From Pisaster brevispinus (lineage: Eukaryota; Echinodermata; Asteroidea; Forcipulatida; Asteriidae), in contig JAMKCF010000015.1 of the NCBI GenBank assembly GCA_023634235.1, forward strand, positions 11,690,087-11,754,086: a DNA stretch of 64,000 nucleotides. Direction: 5' to 3'. This document shows, in pieces, positions 25,146-37,048 of the stretch; within the stretch, counting starts at the first letter, position 1; each line of letters starts with the position of its first letter. A model generated the notes under the pieces. The model made no database searches, was not told where the DNA came from, and saw nothing but the letters and a program-made list of their open reading frames with translations. The translations under genes were made by a program, and so were the position numbers.

Positions 25146-25528
25146 CCATGGCCGCCCTATCCCCGACTTTGACTTGCCAGCCAGCCTACCATTTCTTGGA
25201 ACTTTTTCCTCTGGACCTTTGGATTTTACCACTGGAATACTTGCCATCTCATGAACAATGAACTCTCTCACACCGGAATAATTTACTGCCATGGCTGTTG
25301 CTACGGCGGTTGCCACCCTGTCTGCGGTCTGGACGGTTTCCTTTGTATTCTGCCCCGGCCACTTCCAGGCTGTGGCTCCGCCGTGCAACGGCCATTCCTT
25401 GCCCAGCTGACCACATCTTCATGAACAATGAACTCTATGTGCCTCCGGTCAGCTGGAACCACCACTGCTTTTTGTTGTTATCTTCTGCTCGGCCGGTGAA
25501 CTTTGGTATATGTGCTCAGCCTCTGTCT

Positions 25529-26640
25529 TACATCCACCTTTGTTTACCTTTCCAATCACCTTGCTTTCAAGTTTAACTTCGGATGTATCACTTTGGCTTT
25601 GCGCGTGGCCCCCTTTTCGCCGGTCAGCAGTTGTTTTTGGTCTTCAACATTTGCTTCATTTATCTGATTGCATTTGCTGTGTGTTCTTCGGTCGGGGGCC
25701 CCGTGATTTGCCTTTTATTTACATCCATCTGCTTACAGTGTAACGCAGGATGTATTTAGGTGGTTCGTTGCGGTCTCCCTGTCCGGTGGGCACCAGTGTT
25801 TACTTCAGTTCGGTTATCTTGCCTTTTGCTTTTCAATTGTTTTTTATTTTGCTTTGAGTCCTTCAGACGGGTTTTTTGTGACTTGTCACTTATTTACATC
25901 CGCCTGTTTTCACTATAACGCAGGGTGTATTTATGTGACGTGTTGCGGACTCCCTGTCTGTTGGGCAACATTTCCTTCATGCATTATTTACTTCTCAATT
26001 GCATTTTTGGTTCATTTCGCTGTTTGTTCTGGAAGCCCTTTAGCTTGGGTACTCTGCGACTTTCCATGTATCTACATCCACCTGTTTTTGTTTTAACGCA
26101 GGATGTTTTTTATATGGTTTTTGTCGCGGACTCTCTGCCTTCTGGGTCCCAGCCTTACCTTCAATTTTTTTAATAATGATTTTCCTTTTCACATTGTGGT
26201 TTGGGTTTCGTGATGTTGTTTTCATTTGACATGCCATGTATTTACGCCTACTTGTTGTTTTTCAGCGCCTGGTGTATTTACTTGGTTTGTCTTTTGTCCT
26301 CTGCATTATGGACCCTAATTGCATTGTGTAGTCTGATCGGATTATCATGTACTCCTGTTTACCTAACTGCATTATTTAGTGATTACGTTGTTATTTTTGT
26401 GCGCCCTCTGGACGGGGTGCTCCGTTACTTTCCATGTATTTACATCCACCTGTTTGAATTTTTAACGCAGGATGTATTTATGTGGTCTGTTGCGGGCCTC
26501 ATGTCTCTTGGGCGGCAGACTTAACTTCTTCTTTATTTAATGTTTCCACTTTTTCACCTTGTTGTCTGCCCTTGTGATGCTGATTTCATTTGATCTGTCA
26601 CGTTTTTACACCTACATGTTTATTTTCAACGCTTGGTGTA
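25529..26640 (+). repeat. Array of seven related hairpins in the element 3' UTR
   Basis: Seven degenerate repeats spaced 166-198 bp, each with inverted arms: TACATCC/GGATGTA (25529/25581, 25720/25748, 26441/26470), TACATCC/GGGTGTA (25895/25923), ACATCC/GGATGT (26074/26101), TACGCC/GGTGTA (26243/26271) and TACACC/GGTGTA (26607/26635). Substitutions in one arm are matched in the other, which supports RNA structure. The array is present in all element copies in the window. It may serve as the RNA signal recognised by the element's protein. Confidence 0.8.
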
Positions 26641-26890
26641 TTAATTTGACTTATCTTTTATTTCTGCATTGCTGGGGCGGTGACTACATTGTGAAGTCTG
26701 CTTAGTTGATCTTTAAGTTCCTTTCTTGGTTTGGCGGCTTACTTTTAATATTGCTATTTCTATTTTTGCTTACTTAGTGGAGAATTCTTGTATGCCTTTC
26801 TTAATTACTTTTCTTTTAAAACTCCTTTAGAGTACCATTTTATTAACTGTTTGTAAACCTTTTTGAACGAAGTTTCAATAAATTAAGCAC

Positions 26891-27042
26891 TCTGTTCTTT
26901 TCAGAATAATATCTGAAATGCTGCTCATCGAGCAGCAAGTATATTAATCTGATTTTTGGATGATCGGCCATGGAAGAGGGGCTTGCCCCGTCCTGGCCAC
27001 GGGTTGGCCCGGTTTTGCACTACTGCCGGGATCGGCCCACAC
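26891..27042 (+). pseudogene. U2 snRNA copy 3, 3' fragment (nt 39-190)
   Basis: Unmutated 3' part of the interrupted U2 gene, directly after the full-length element and 229 bp before H4 copy 3. Confidence 0.93.
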
Positions 27043-27181
27043 TCCCCTCTTGGGGAAATCAATAAAAAAAAAAGTCAGGTTTGATTTTCAACTTTTGTTT
27101 TGCTGAGATTGTCTTGAGTTTGTTTTGTTTGTCAACAAATCATGGATGGTTTCGACGCCCACGTCCGCAACGCTTGCCTAA

Positions 27182-27583
<402 letters not shown>

Positions 27584-28409
27584 GCAGTAACCCTGCTAAG
27601 AATCCCACATTGAAAACAACGGCTCTTTTCAGAGCCACCACAAGTTCAAAAAAGAGATAAACAACTTGTCTATTCGTTTCCTACACTCCTATCTTCCTTT
27701 TGTTGTCCTATATTTCTGTTTAAATTACGTTTAAATACAAAGTACATAAAGTCTAAAACACTATTGGGGCACTCACTGTCCATAAGTAACATCGTTTAAA
27801 CAAAATTAAAACCACCGACACCCACCATTCTTAATGTTAGACGTCATGGCGATACTCCCGAAACTGTTTCTTGTTATGGCAAAGGAAACTCAACCGTCCG
27901 TGGGGGAGTCTTTTCCCTTTTCCAAAATGGAGGTGGAATTCTATTGATACTGTTTTTATAAGTTGTTTGTTGGTCCCCCACGTAATGTTTGGGGTATTAT
28001 TCAATGAAGTTGTTTGTTGAGGGTTGAAATCTGTTTACAAGTCCTTTCTTGCGCTTTTAATTTGTGTTTGTTTTGTTTTTGTTGTATTTTTCCCTCCCTC
28101 CCCTCTTTTCTTTTCGTCTTCAACAAATTACTTCTCAGACAATAATGAGCTGCCAACCGTATTCCGTTAAGCATAATTATTTTCTACGATTACTTAGTTT
28201 TTCCTATGCTTAAGCAGCTACCTCCATTGTGTCAGCTTTGGCCCCGATGATGACCACTCAAGCGGTTCTGGCGGGATTTGCCCTGAATGGCCATGAGCAA
28301 ATCCAATTGCGTCCCCGCCTTTGTCAGGGGCGATCCTTCAACGGGCATCCCAATCCTTTAAGAGGAGCTGCTATGCTGGCGACTTGGACCACAACTTTGA
28401 AAACAGTAA

Positions 28410-28829
<420 letters not shown>

Positions 28830-29674
28830 GAAACTCGTTTCTACTAAACAAAACGGCTCTTTTCAGAGCCACCACTTCTTTAAAGAGATTTTGTAATCAT
28901 GCCCTGTGTTATCGTTCTCCGTTTTATTTCCTTCAAACTTACAAAAATTGATTTTAACTAGATCCCCTTATTACATAAGTTAGCTTCCTCAACAAGTATA
29001 ACAGAAAACATGTTTCCAATGTTGAATGTGGCCCCTTTCTGGCATGACTTCAATAGCCTGCTCTATAATTGCAGATTCACAGATTATAACTGTAAACTGT
29101 TACATTACATCGTTTTTTTTCCTCTTTTTTCTTCTCTTCTTTTCTTTTCAGTGGGTGACTATCACCCCACGCACTCACTAGCTCGCCCGCTCGTCCATTA
29201 TTTTATTCACTTCCATTCATTGTCTGTTAAAAATTGATACATTTTTGTATCCACCCATTTCTTTGGGATTGGCGCTCTATGTTTTTGTGCATATTTCTTC
29301 TTCTTGGGAAATAATCGGTACACTAAAATTAGTATGAATGTAATTTGGTTGGTTTGAACTGGACCAAAGTGAGGTTCTATTTCGTTTATATTAAAAGTAA
29401 TAGTAACTGTTTGTTTTCAATGGTTGCCTGCCCAATTCAAACACCCATTTCGGGAAGGGGAAGTTTTGGACCCCCCCCCCCATACTGGTTGTACAATATT
29501 AGAAAATCACCAGACCGCTTCACTGCCCACAGGGTGAGGCGCGAATTGTAACAATGGCCACTGGACACCGGATCCTCCAGGCGCAGTATAAAGCTAAACG
29601 TTCTCCGTTGTACGGGCCATCAGTCTGATTTTGTCTATCAATTCAGTACGCTTCAAATAAACACTCTAGTCACC

Positions 29675-30043
29675 ATGCCTCCTAAAGCAAGTGGAAAGGG
29701 ACAGAAGAAAGCCGGTAACACCAAGGGTCCACTCCGGACAGACAAGAAGAGGCGACGTCGCCGCAAGGAGAGCTACGGAATTTACATCTACAAGGTCATG
29801 AAGCAGGTCCATCCCGACACGGGAATTTCGAGCAAGGCGATGTCCATCATGAACAGCTTCGTAAACGATATCTTCGAGCGCATTGCCGCCGAGTCTTCTC
29901 GATTGGCACACTACAACAAGAAATCAACCATCACCAGCCGAGAGGTCCAGACTGCAGTTCGACTCCTTCTCCCCGGTGAGCTGGCCAAGCACGCTGTCAG
30001 TGAGGGCACCAAGGCGGTCACCAAGTACACAACTTCAAAATAA
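29675..30043 (+). CDS. H2B: Histone H2B, copy 4
   Basis: Identical protein to copy 1. TATAAA at 29587, stem-loop 30073-30088. Confidence 0.99.
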   Translation: MPPKASGKGQKKAGNTKGPLRTDKKRRRRRKESYGIYIYKVMKQVHPDTGISSKAMSIMNSFVNDIFERIAAESSRLAHYNKKSTITSREVQTAVRLLLPGELAKHAVSEGTKAVTKYTTSK

Positions 30044-30785
30044 GCTGGCCCGAGGTCATGCATAATCCAAACGGCTCTTTTCAGAGCCAACACATTTCCC
30101 AAAGAGAGATTTAAACATGCGTGTCGTATTGACTTCCCCCGCCATCCCTCCACAGTTTTTATCACATAAAATAACATAACATGATTTTATTACAAGAACA
30201 TTATTTCATGGTGTTACAAGAACCTTAATTTATTAAGATATAACCTTAATTTATGATGAGTAGGTCCTTCCTGCCGTTTCTTTCCGCTTTTAAAGTTTAT
30301 AATTTCATATAAAGAAGAAGATAATTATTCGAGTCCAAATCATCTTGAACAATGTTTTAATAAGCTAGTTTATCATTTTTTGGCGTTTATAGGCACATGC
30401 ATTGCTCATTTTAAACTTCTGTTCTTTTTTGGTATTTCCTTCTCTGATTATAGGCAGTTCAAAGGCCACGCTCGGCTTTCATAAGTTTCTGGATGCAACT
30501 GTGACATCGAGTTAAGTGAGGGTCAACACATCCAACTTGAAGGCGTACATACATTTTGGGTAGGTTGCACTTTACCTTTCCTTTTTTTTGGGGGGGGGGG
30601 GGCCGCTGGTTGTCTTGATGCCATACTCTACTTCAACATCACGACAACATTAATTTACACAATTTAAACAAAGAGAAACAAATTTAATCTAAATATATAC
30701 ACAAACAAACACACACCCAAAAAAACAACAACATGACGTTTGTTTGTCACTTTGGGTCATTGATGTTTTTGCTGTTGTTGTTGTT

Positions 30786-30818
<33 letters not shown>

Positions 30819-31080
30819 CTTCTCCTTCTTTTCCGTGGGTGGGAACCACAGTAATTATCCCTCAATCGACCAGCGTGCTGCCGCTGGTCGGCCCCGCCGA
30901 GGAGAATGCTCCGCTGACCCCGGACCCCCGGGCGCGTCCATGCGAGGAGAAACCTGATTGGTGCATTCAGGATCCCCCAGAACGCCATAAGTACCCTCCT
31001 GACAGTCCACGGTGTCATTCCCAAGAACTACAACGCTAAGCGTGTCTTTCAGTTTCTTGCTAAGTAAGTAATAAACAGTC

Positions 31081-31449
31081 ATGTCTGGACGCGGAAAGAG
31101 CGGCAAGGCCAGAAGCAAGGCTAAGAGTAGATCCTCCAGGGCCGGACTTCAGTTTCCTGTGGGTAGAGTTCACCGCTTCTTAAAGAAGGGCAACTACGGT
31201 GAGCGTGTGGGTGCAGGGGCCCCTGTCTACTTGGCGGCAGTCATGGAGTACCTCACAGCAGAAATACTTGAACTGGCTGGCAATGCTGCTCGAGACAACA
31301 AGAAGTCAAGAATCAACCCCCGCCATCTCCAGCTCGCAATCCGAAATGATGAAGAGTTGCTCAGCGGTGTCACCATTGCCCAGGGTGGTGTACTTCCCAA
31401 CATCCAAGCTGTCCTGCTGCCCAAGAAGACCGCCAAGTCCAGCTCTTAG
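31081..31449 (+). CDS. H2A: Histone H2A, copy 4, three-codon deletion
   Basis: A 122-residue H2A identical to the others except that Asn-Lys-Leu (93-95 without Met) is missing from NDEELNKLL. The 9-bp loss lies between short direct repeats (AGTTG), so replication slippage explains it. The deletion directly follows the acidic-patch Glu90/Glu91 and shortens the segment leading into the docking domain. The reading frame, promoter and stem-loop (31481-31495) are intact, so it would be expressed. Whether the protein folds into nucleosomes is unknown. It may be a young defective copy not yet corrected by gene conversion. Confidence 0.95.
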   Translation: MSGRGKSGKARSKAKSRSSRAGLQFPVGRVHRFLKKGNYGERVGAGAPVYLAAVMEYLTAEILELAGNAARDNKKSRINPRHLQLAIRNDEELLSGVTIAQGGVLPNIQAVLLPKKTAKSSS

Positions 31450-32387
31450 ATTCATATCTTGCTAGACTACTAAACCAAACGGCTCTTACGGAGCCACCAC
31501 ATTAATCCAAAGAGAGATTCTAAACTTGATTGCATTTGTAAGGCCCCGAAGTTAAATTAGAAATTATTCCTTATGATTCCTTTCTTTGGTTTCTTCACAT
31601 GACTTTCTTTTCCATCCAGCTTTTCTTTTTAAAACATAAACAAGCGGGTTTATCACTTCATTAAAAAAAGTCCTACAGAGAACAGAAAAACATTAAATTT
31701 TGTTGCTACTCGTTAAAAAACACCAAAAAACCAAGGTGAAAACAACGTCTGCGAAATATTAACGAACGAAATTGCTTAGCACACCCAACCCCATGCAACA
31801 ACAAGGTGAAAAATATAATCTGGAGAGAGGCTCTATCCTCTTTTTATGTCTCGATCCATTAATCTTTGTATTTCCGCCTTTCTTTCCTAAACCCCGCTGT
31901 TTTGTTTTATTCAGTATTTTCCCCCTTCTCTAATTCCGCAAACCGCCCGTAGCGTGTGTGTGTGTACACACAGTACATCACACACATGTTGTTTCTATGT
32001 ACAATTTTTATGCGTAATGAGCATCCCACAGCGAGTACTGTGTTGTGTTTTGCGTGTTTGCAATGTCCATTGTCTTAACGCGCGCGAAAACAAAAATAGA
32101 CACGCGCGACAAACACTTCCCACCCAGGCAACACTGTACAACGTCAACATAAACTCAGAATTCACATGTACTTGCGTATAGCATGCGTTAACACTTGGTT
32201 GTATTGCAGTTTTCGTGCAAGCGCTTGCTTTGTGTACAATCAGAGTTGCGGTATATTTTGCACCCCCAATGTTTCCCGTGTGTGGCGAGTTGGCAAAAAG
32301 TAACAGCGCCCTCTTGTGGCACCATGGCATCTCGTGTGACTCGTGTCATTGCGGAGGCTGCATTATTCTTGGGAAAACTTTGTGAGT

Positions 32388-32417
32388 ATCGCTTCTCGTC
32401 CTTTTGGCTAAGATCAT
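32388..32417 (+). pseudogene. U2 snRNA copy 4, 5' fragment (nt 1-30)
   Basis: U2 nucleotides 1-30 with a G-to-T change at nucleotide 12, not seen in other copies. U2 resumes at 37467 with nucleotide 36, so nucleotides 31-35 are lost. Confidence 0.92.
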
Positions 32418-32496
32418 ACGTGATCTTAGCCCCGTACTTTTCGATAAAAGTTTCGAGAAAATTTATCTACTTACCTGAATCGAGTAATACATCAAC

Positions 32497-33597
32497 ATGG
32501 CGGCCTCTAGAGGTTTAGACCGACCATACAGCTTTACCATATCGCTCACCGCCAAAACAACACCCAACGGAATCTTCACGGAACTTGATAGCTTCCTCAA
32601 CAAAGATGATGTACAATGCCTCCAGCACGTCCGGGACACACAGTGGTGCATCACCATGAAGACGAATGCAGCCGCCGCCAAGATGAGAAACGCCAGAATG
32701 CAGATAGACAAAAAGCCGACCGAAATCACACCAGTCCAGCAAAGAATCACCTACGTCAACGTCTTCAACGCCCCACAAGAACTCGGTGACCAGCCAGTTT
32801 CGACCAAACTCTCACAATTTGGTACAATCAAAGAGCAACGCCGTGGCTACTGGCAGTCTCACCAGGAATGGGAAAACGGAATCAGACATTTCCAAATGGT
32901 ATTGCGTGAACCAATCCCATCGTTCATCACTGTCGGAGCCTTCAAACTCCATGTCAAATACGCCGGCCAAATACCAACCTGCCGAATATGCGGCGCCGAG
33001 GGCCACATGGGCAATGCCTGCCCCAACGAGTTATGCTTTAACTGCAAAGAACGGGGGCATAACGGGAGACACTGCCGCCTGCCACCCCTATGCACCATTT
33101 GCCGCTCACAAGAACACCTCTTCAGGGATTGCCCCAGCAACCACAGAAACATGGCAAGACGGGCAACCATGACCCACCCACCACCACCAGAAGACAAACC
33201 TTCAACATCCAACACGACACCACAGGCCAACACCGCTCCAGACCCGAAGCTACCCCAGCTCTCTGACTCAACCACCGACAACATGGAAACAAGCTCAACA
33301 ACCCAGACATCCGACAGCAACGACGACTCCCTACCAAGACAACCCGACCTAAAACAATCTTCACGGGAAAGAACAAAGAACTGGGCCGATGCCTGCGACC
33401 CAAACCAACCAACCGAAACAACAGTATCTACGGCCGGCAGCGACTCCGGAGACTCCACAATCTCTAACATTTCCACGGCCTCAGCCAAAAGAGGACTCTC
33501 CCCATCAGACGAATCGGAACCCAACTGGACACTATCCAAGACAGAGAGAAAGAAAAAGAAAGGAAAGAGAACCAAGCAGAAACCGACACCCAACTAA
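32497..33597 (+). CDS. ORF1, gag-like zinc-knuckle protein (element A)
   Basis: A 366-residue nucleic-acid-binding protein. Residues about 1-150 show no motif I can name but occupy the place of the RNA-binding region of Tx1-group ORF1. Three consecutive CCHC knuckles (CX2CX4HX4C) lie at 162-175, 180-193 and 199-212. A long Ser/Thr/Pro/Asp-rich region follows, and a Lys-rich tail (TERKKKKGKRTKQK) ends the protein, possibly a nuclear signal. It probably coats the element RNA. The ATG at 32497 is in good context (CAACATGG). The stop is 10 bp before the preferred ORF2 ATG. Confidence 0.9.
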   Translation: MAASRGLDRPYSFTISLTAKTTPNGIFTELDSFLNKDDVQCLQHVRDTQWCITMKTNAAAAKMRNARMQIDKKPTEITPVQQRITYVNVFNAPQELGDQPVSTKLSQFGTIKEQRRGYWQSHQEWENGIRHFQMVLREPIPSFITVGAFKLHVKYAGQIPTCRICGAEGHMGNACPNELCFNCKERGHNGRHCRLPPLCTICRSQEHLFRDCPSNHRNMARRATMTHPPPPEDKPSTSNTTPQANTAPDPKLPQLSDSTTDNMETSSTTQTSDSNDDSLPRQPDLKQSSRERTKNWADACDPNQPTETTVSTAGSDSGDSTISNISTASAKRGLSPSDESEPNWTLSKTERKKKKGKRTKQKPTPN

Positions 33598-33607
33598 ACT
33601 GAACTCA

Positions 33608-36600
33608 ATGGTAACTAAACCAAACGAACTGAACAGTATAAACAGCCATAAGCTGAAACTAATGTGCATTACTACATTGTTTATTCCATTATCTATTCTA
33701 ATGTGTAGTGTAAATATTTGTACTTTAAATGTTAACGGTTTGAGAAATCAGGTGAAACGCCGTCAGATTTTCAATTCCTGTAACAGTCAGAGTATCGATG
33801 TCTTACTGTTGCAGGAAACCCACGCTGCTGGCTTCATGGAGGCCAGGGCGTGGGCCAGAGAATTTGACGGCAGGGGATATTGGTCTTTCGGGACTAATAC
33901 AAGTCGAGGGGTCGCCATTTTGTTTTCCAATCGTAAAAAATGGGACCTCACTGATGAATTGCGAGACAACAACGGCAGAATCATTTCAATCACTGCACGC
34001 ATTCAAAACACCACAGCCAAAATTCGCATTACCAACATGTACGCACCCAACGACCCTGGCCAAAGGCAGCTACTGATCAGCGATCAGTTACAGCGCCATT
34101 GTCAGGGTCCGCGGAGAAAGCTACTGGGAGGGGATTTCAATTGTATCTCAGACTTAGACTTAGATTCAATGGGGCATTCTACACAAAGCACACGGGGGGA
34201 CAAAGAAATTCAAGTCATTAGCAAACACCACAACCTAGTAGATAGCTGGCGTGAGGATCACCCACGTCAGCGTACATACACATGGCATGACAAATCGCAC
34301 ACAAAAGGCACAAGAATAGACAAAATATACATGTCTCGGGATTTATCGGTGGGGGCAAAAACAGAGATTGTTGCTTTCCCCTGGTCCGACCATGATATGG
34401 TACTCTCCAAAGTGCAATTTCCCGAAAAAATCATCCAAAAAGGCCAATGGCAAATAAACAACAGCCTAATCACGAACGAACTTTTCGTGAACCTAATCAA
34501 AAACCGCTGGAAAAACAACCCCAAACGCCCAGGCGAGAGTACCATTGACTGGTGGGAACGGGGGAAATCCGACCTTAAGAGGGCAACAATCCGCTTCTCT
34601 GTCGATTTAAACCGGCGGCGAAACTCTGAACATAAGAAATTACTGACCGAAATCAACGTTCTCCAGAGGGAGGTAAACTCCGGGGACAAGGCATGTGTTA
34701 AAGAACTAAACGAAAAAGAAAACAAACTGAAAGAAATTGAAAAGATTAACAACGAAAAAAGAACCTTCAAAAGTGACAAATTTAAGATTCCCGGGGAATT
34801 TCAGAGTAACCCACCCCGGGAATCAAATACACACAAAGAGAAACACATGCCAAGTCTCCGGGGTAAGGACGGCCGTGATATAACGGACCCCATTGAAATG
34901 GCCGGTGAATGCCGGCGATTCTATGGGGACCTGTACACGGCCGTTCCGGTCGACCAGACCGAGACCGACCTCCTCCTGGATACCGTGGATAAGTCACTGG
35001 ACCCCGGGGACGTCTCACTGCTCGAGGGTCCGGTGACTTTAGACGAGGTCAAACGGGCATTGTTCGATATGGAGGCGGGCAAGTCACCCGGTTCGGATGG
35101 CTTGTCCGCCGAGTTCTATAAGGCATTCTTCAGTGATATGGGTCAAGACATTTGCGATATGCTAAACGAAGTTTTTAATAGAGAGAAATTAACAGAAAGC
35201 CAAAGGCAGGGGCTCATCACGCTGATCTACAAAAACCGTGGTCAGCGTGATGAGCTTACAAACTGGAGGCCCATATCACTGTTGAATGTCGATTACAAGA
35301 TTTTGACCAAAGTTCTCGCCAACCGAGTAAGGAAAGTCCTTCCCAATATCATCCATCTGGATCAGACTTGCTCGGTGGCGGGACGATCCATATCGGACAA
35401 TGCCCACTTGCTTAGAAATGTTCAGAGTTTCGTTGACCAAAAAGACCTAGGCGCGGTTTTTGTATCGCTGGATCAACAGAAAGCCTTTGACAGGGTCAGT
35501 TGGGAATATCTTCGTTGCGTACTTGGGAAGTTCGGCTTCGGCCCAAACTTCCAGAAATGGGTTAAAATCATATACACAGAGATCACCAGTTCAGTGAAAT
35601 GTAATGGGCTCGTGTCTGACACGTTCTCGCTAGGCCGAGGGGTTAGACAGGGATGCCCCCTGTCCGCCTTACTGTACATCATCGCCCTCGAGCCCCTCGG
35701 GTGTGCGATACGTTCAGACACGAGCATAAAAGGGATTAAATTGCCTGGTGGGGCCGAGGCGAAAATCTCAATGTACGCAGACGACACCACACTGATCCTG
35801 TCAGACGATAAGTCAATAGAAAAGAGTTTTCAGTTGATCCAGAGGTACGAACGTGCGTCGGGGTCAAAATTAAATCGACAGAAATCCCATGGGGTATACC
35901 TAGGGAAATGGAAAGGTAAAACCAGCGGCCCGGTTGACATAGACTGGACGCATAGCGTCAAGATAGTAGGTATTTACTTTGGCTACGGGGACCTTCCCGG
36001 AAAACTGTGGAAAGAAATAATCGGAAAAATAAAAACAACAATCCAAGAATGGAATAAAACAAAATTAACAATGAAAGGGAGGGTAACCGTAGCCAACCAA
36101 TACCTGCTATCAAAAATATGGTACGCTGCTGAAATTGTGCCCCCCCGAAAAGAACACATCGCTAAAATCAATAGCCACATTTTCAAATTCGTGTGGGGGC
36201 ACAAAACAGAATATGTCAGCCGGGACACCATGTTCCTCCCCCCGTCCAAGGGGGGCCTAGGTATACTCCACATGGAAAGCAAGATGGCGGCCATACATTG
36301 TCTACACATCGGTGACATGATCTCCGACAAAGAAGCAAAGTGGATCTCCTTGGCAGTGTACTGGTGCGGTCACTCAGTACGATCAGTAGCGCCAGCACTG
36401 CCAAGGAGAAACGCACCAAACAGTTTCGAAAGACCACATTTTTACAAACAAGTAATGGACCATTTCAGGAAACACGGAGATCATGTTGCCGATTGGGCAA
36501 AGTTAAAATTAAAAACAACTTTGCCCACAATACTCGAGTCCCGAGAGACCATCCCCAAAATACAAAGGGACAACCCAGGTAAAAGCTGGGCCACCATTTG

Positions 36601-37048
36601 GCCACGCACGCTGTGCAAGCAGTTAACAAACGAACAGATCATGCTCAATTTCAAAACAGTGCACGGCGTGCTGCCCACCGGCCACCGCCTCCGTAAACAA
36701 AGCAGAGACACTGGGCGGTGTCCCCACTGCACTCGGATAGAGACAGTACAACATCTATTCACCGAGTGCAGTGTGGTGAAGCCGGCGGGCAAATGGCTCA
36801 GCGATTACCTGGGTAAACTTAACAACAAACCAAATTCCCCCGACGTGGACACCTTGGTTTACTCCCTTTTCGAACCACCAAAATCAAAGAAAATCGAACT
36901 CGAAATGGTGCGAGCCCTGAGCAGGTTCAGGATGGTGGTGTGGCTAGCCCGAAACAAAACAAAATACGAAAACAAGCTGGCCACACCAACTGCTATCCTG
37001 GGCCAGCTCAGGAAAAGCATTGGTGTCCAGGTCGGGGACCCAACCTGA
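33608..37048 (+). CDS. ORF2, AP endonuclease/reverse transcriptase (element A)
   Basis: About 1146 residues from ATG 33608. The frame is open from an ATG at 33389 inside ORF1, and ATGs at 33662 and 33701 are also possible, so the start is uncertain. The N-terminal APE domain has CTLNVNGLRN, LLLQETH, NMYAPND, GGDFNC, TRIDKIYMS and the catalytic WSDHD (S260-H262). The reverse transcriptase has SPGSDGL, NWRPISLLNVDYKI, SLDQQKAFDR (D622), GVRQGCPLSA and YADD (723-726). A C-terminal knuckle is at C1038, C1041, H1049, C1054. All key residues are present and the frame is intact. It cuts the target and reverse transcribes the element RNA. Confidence 0.92.
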   Translation: MVTKPNELNSINSHKLKLMCITTLFIPLSILMCSVNICTLNVNGLRNQVKRRQIFNSCNSQSIDVLLLQETHAAGFMEARAWAREFDGRGYWSFGTNTSRGVAILFSNRKKWDLTDELRDNNGRIISITARIQNTTAKIRITNMYAPNDPGQRQLLISDQLQRHCQGPRRKLLGGDFNCISDLDLDSMGHSTQSTRGDKEIQVISKHHNLVDSWREDHPRQRTYTWHDKSHTKGTRIDKIYMSRDLSVGAKTEIVAFPWSDHDMVLSKVQFPEKIIQKGQWQINNSLITNELFVNLIKNRWKNNPKRPGESTIDWWERGKSDLKRATIRFSVDLNRRRNSEHKKLLTEINVLQREVNSGDKACVKELNEKENKLKEIEKINNEKRTFKSDKFKIPGEFQSNPPRESNTHKEKHMPSLRGKDGRDITDPIEMAGECRRFYGDLYTAVPVDQTETDLLLDTVDKSLDPGDVSLLEGPVTLDEVKRALFDMEAGKSPGSDGLSAEFYKAFFSDMGQDICDMLNEVFNREKLTESQRQGLITLIYKNRGQRDELTNWRPISLLNVDYKILTKVLANRVRKVLPNIIHLDQTCSVAGRSISDNAHLLRNVQSFVDQKDLGAVFVSLDQQKAFDRVSWEYLRCVLGKFGFGPNFQKWVKIIYTEITSSVKCNGLVSDTFSLGRGVRQGCPLSALLYIIALEPLGCAIRSDTSIKGIKLPGGAEAKISMYADDTTLILSDDKSIEKSFQLIQRYERASGSKLNRQKSHGVYLGKWKGKTSGPVDIDWTHSVKIVGIYFGYGDLPGKLWKEIIGKIKTTIQEWNKTKLTMKGRVTVANQYLLSKIWYAAEIVPPRKEHIAKINSHIFKFVWGHKTEYVSRDTMFLPPSKGGLGILHMESKMAAIHCLHIGDMISDKEAKWISLAVYWCGHSVRSVAPALPRRNAPNSFERPHFYKQVMDHFRKHGDHVADWAKLKLKTTLPTILESRETIPKIQRDNPGKSWATIWPRTLCKQLTNEQIMLNFKTVHGVLPTGHRLRKQSRDTGRCPHCTRIETVQHLFTECSVVKPAGKWLSDYLGKLNNKPNSPDVDTLVYSLFEPPKSKKIELEMVRALSRFRMVVWLARNKTKYENKLATPTAILGQLRKSIGVQVGDPT

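Larger units (their letters stand above)
21483..26890 (+). mobile_element. Full-length Utopia-like RLE non-LTR retrotransposon in U2
   Basis: A 5408-bp element: a 114-bp 5' UTR, one 1182-codon ORF, a 1745-bp 3' UTR and no poly(A) tail (it ends AATAAATTAAGCAC). It is flanked by the 23-bp U2 duplication, in U2 orientation. The combination of a single ORF, N-terminal C2H2 fingers, a central reverse transcriptase, a C-terminal zinc knuckle and a restriction-like endonuclease defines the early-branching RLE group (R2, NeSL and others). The known U2-specific member of this group is Utopia, so the name is by target and domain layout, not by a tree. The 5' end carries imperfect repeats related to U2 nt 61-77. 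Confidence 0.9.

Noticed and set aside
25298..26524. Several 77-107-codon ORFs after the RLE element's stop
   Set aside because: They lie in the 3' UTR over the hairpin repeats, show repeated hydrophobic reads such as CIYIHL, and are not conserved as proteins.
33389..33607. Extended N-terminus of element A ORF2
   Set aside because: It overlaps ORF1 out of frame, is composed of Pro/Gln/Arg-rich residues, and precedes the APE domain. ATG 33608 is preferred, though not proven.
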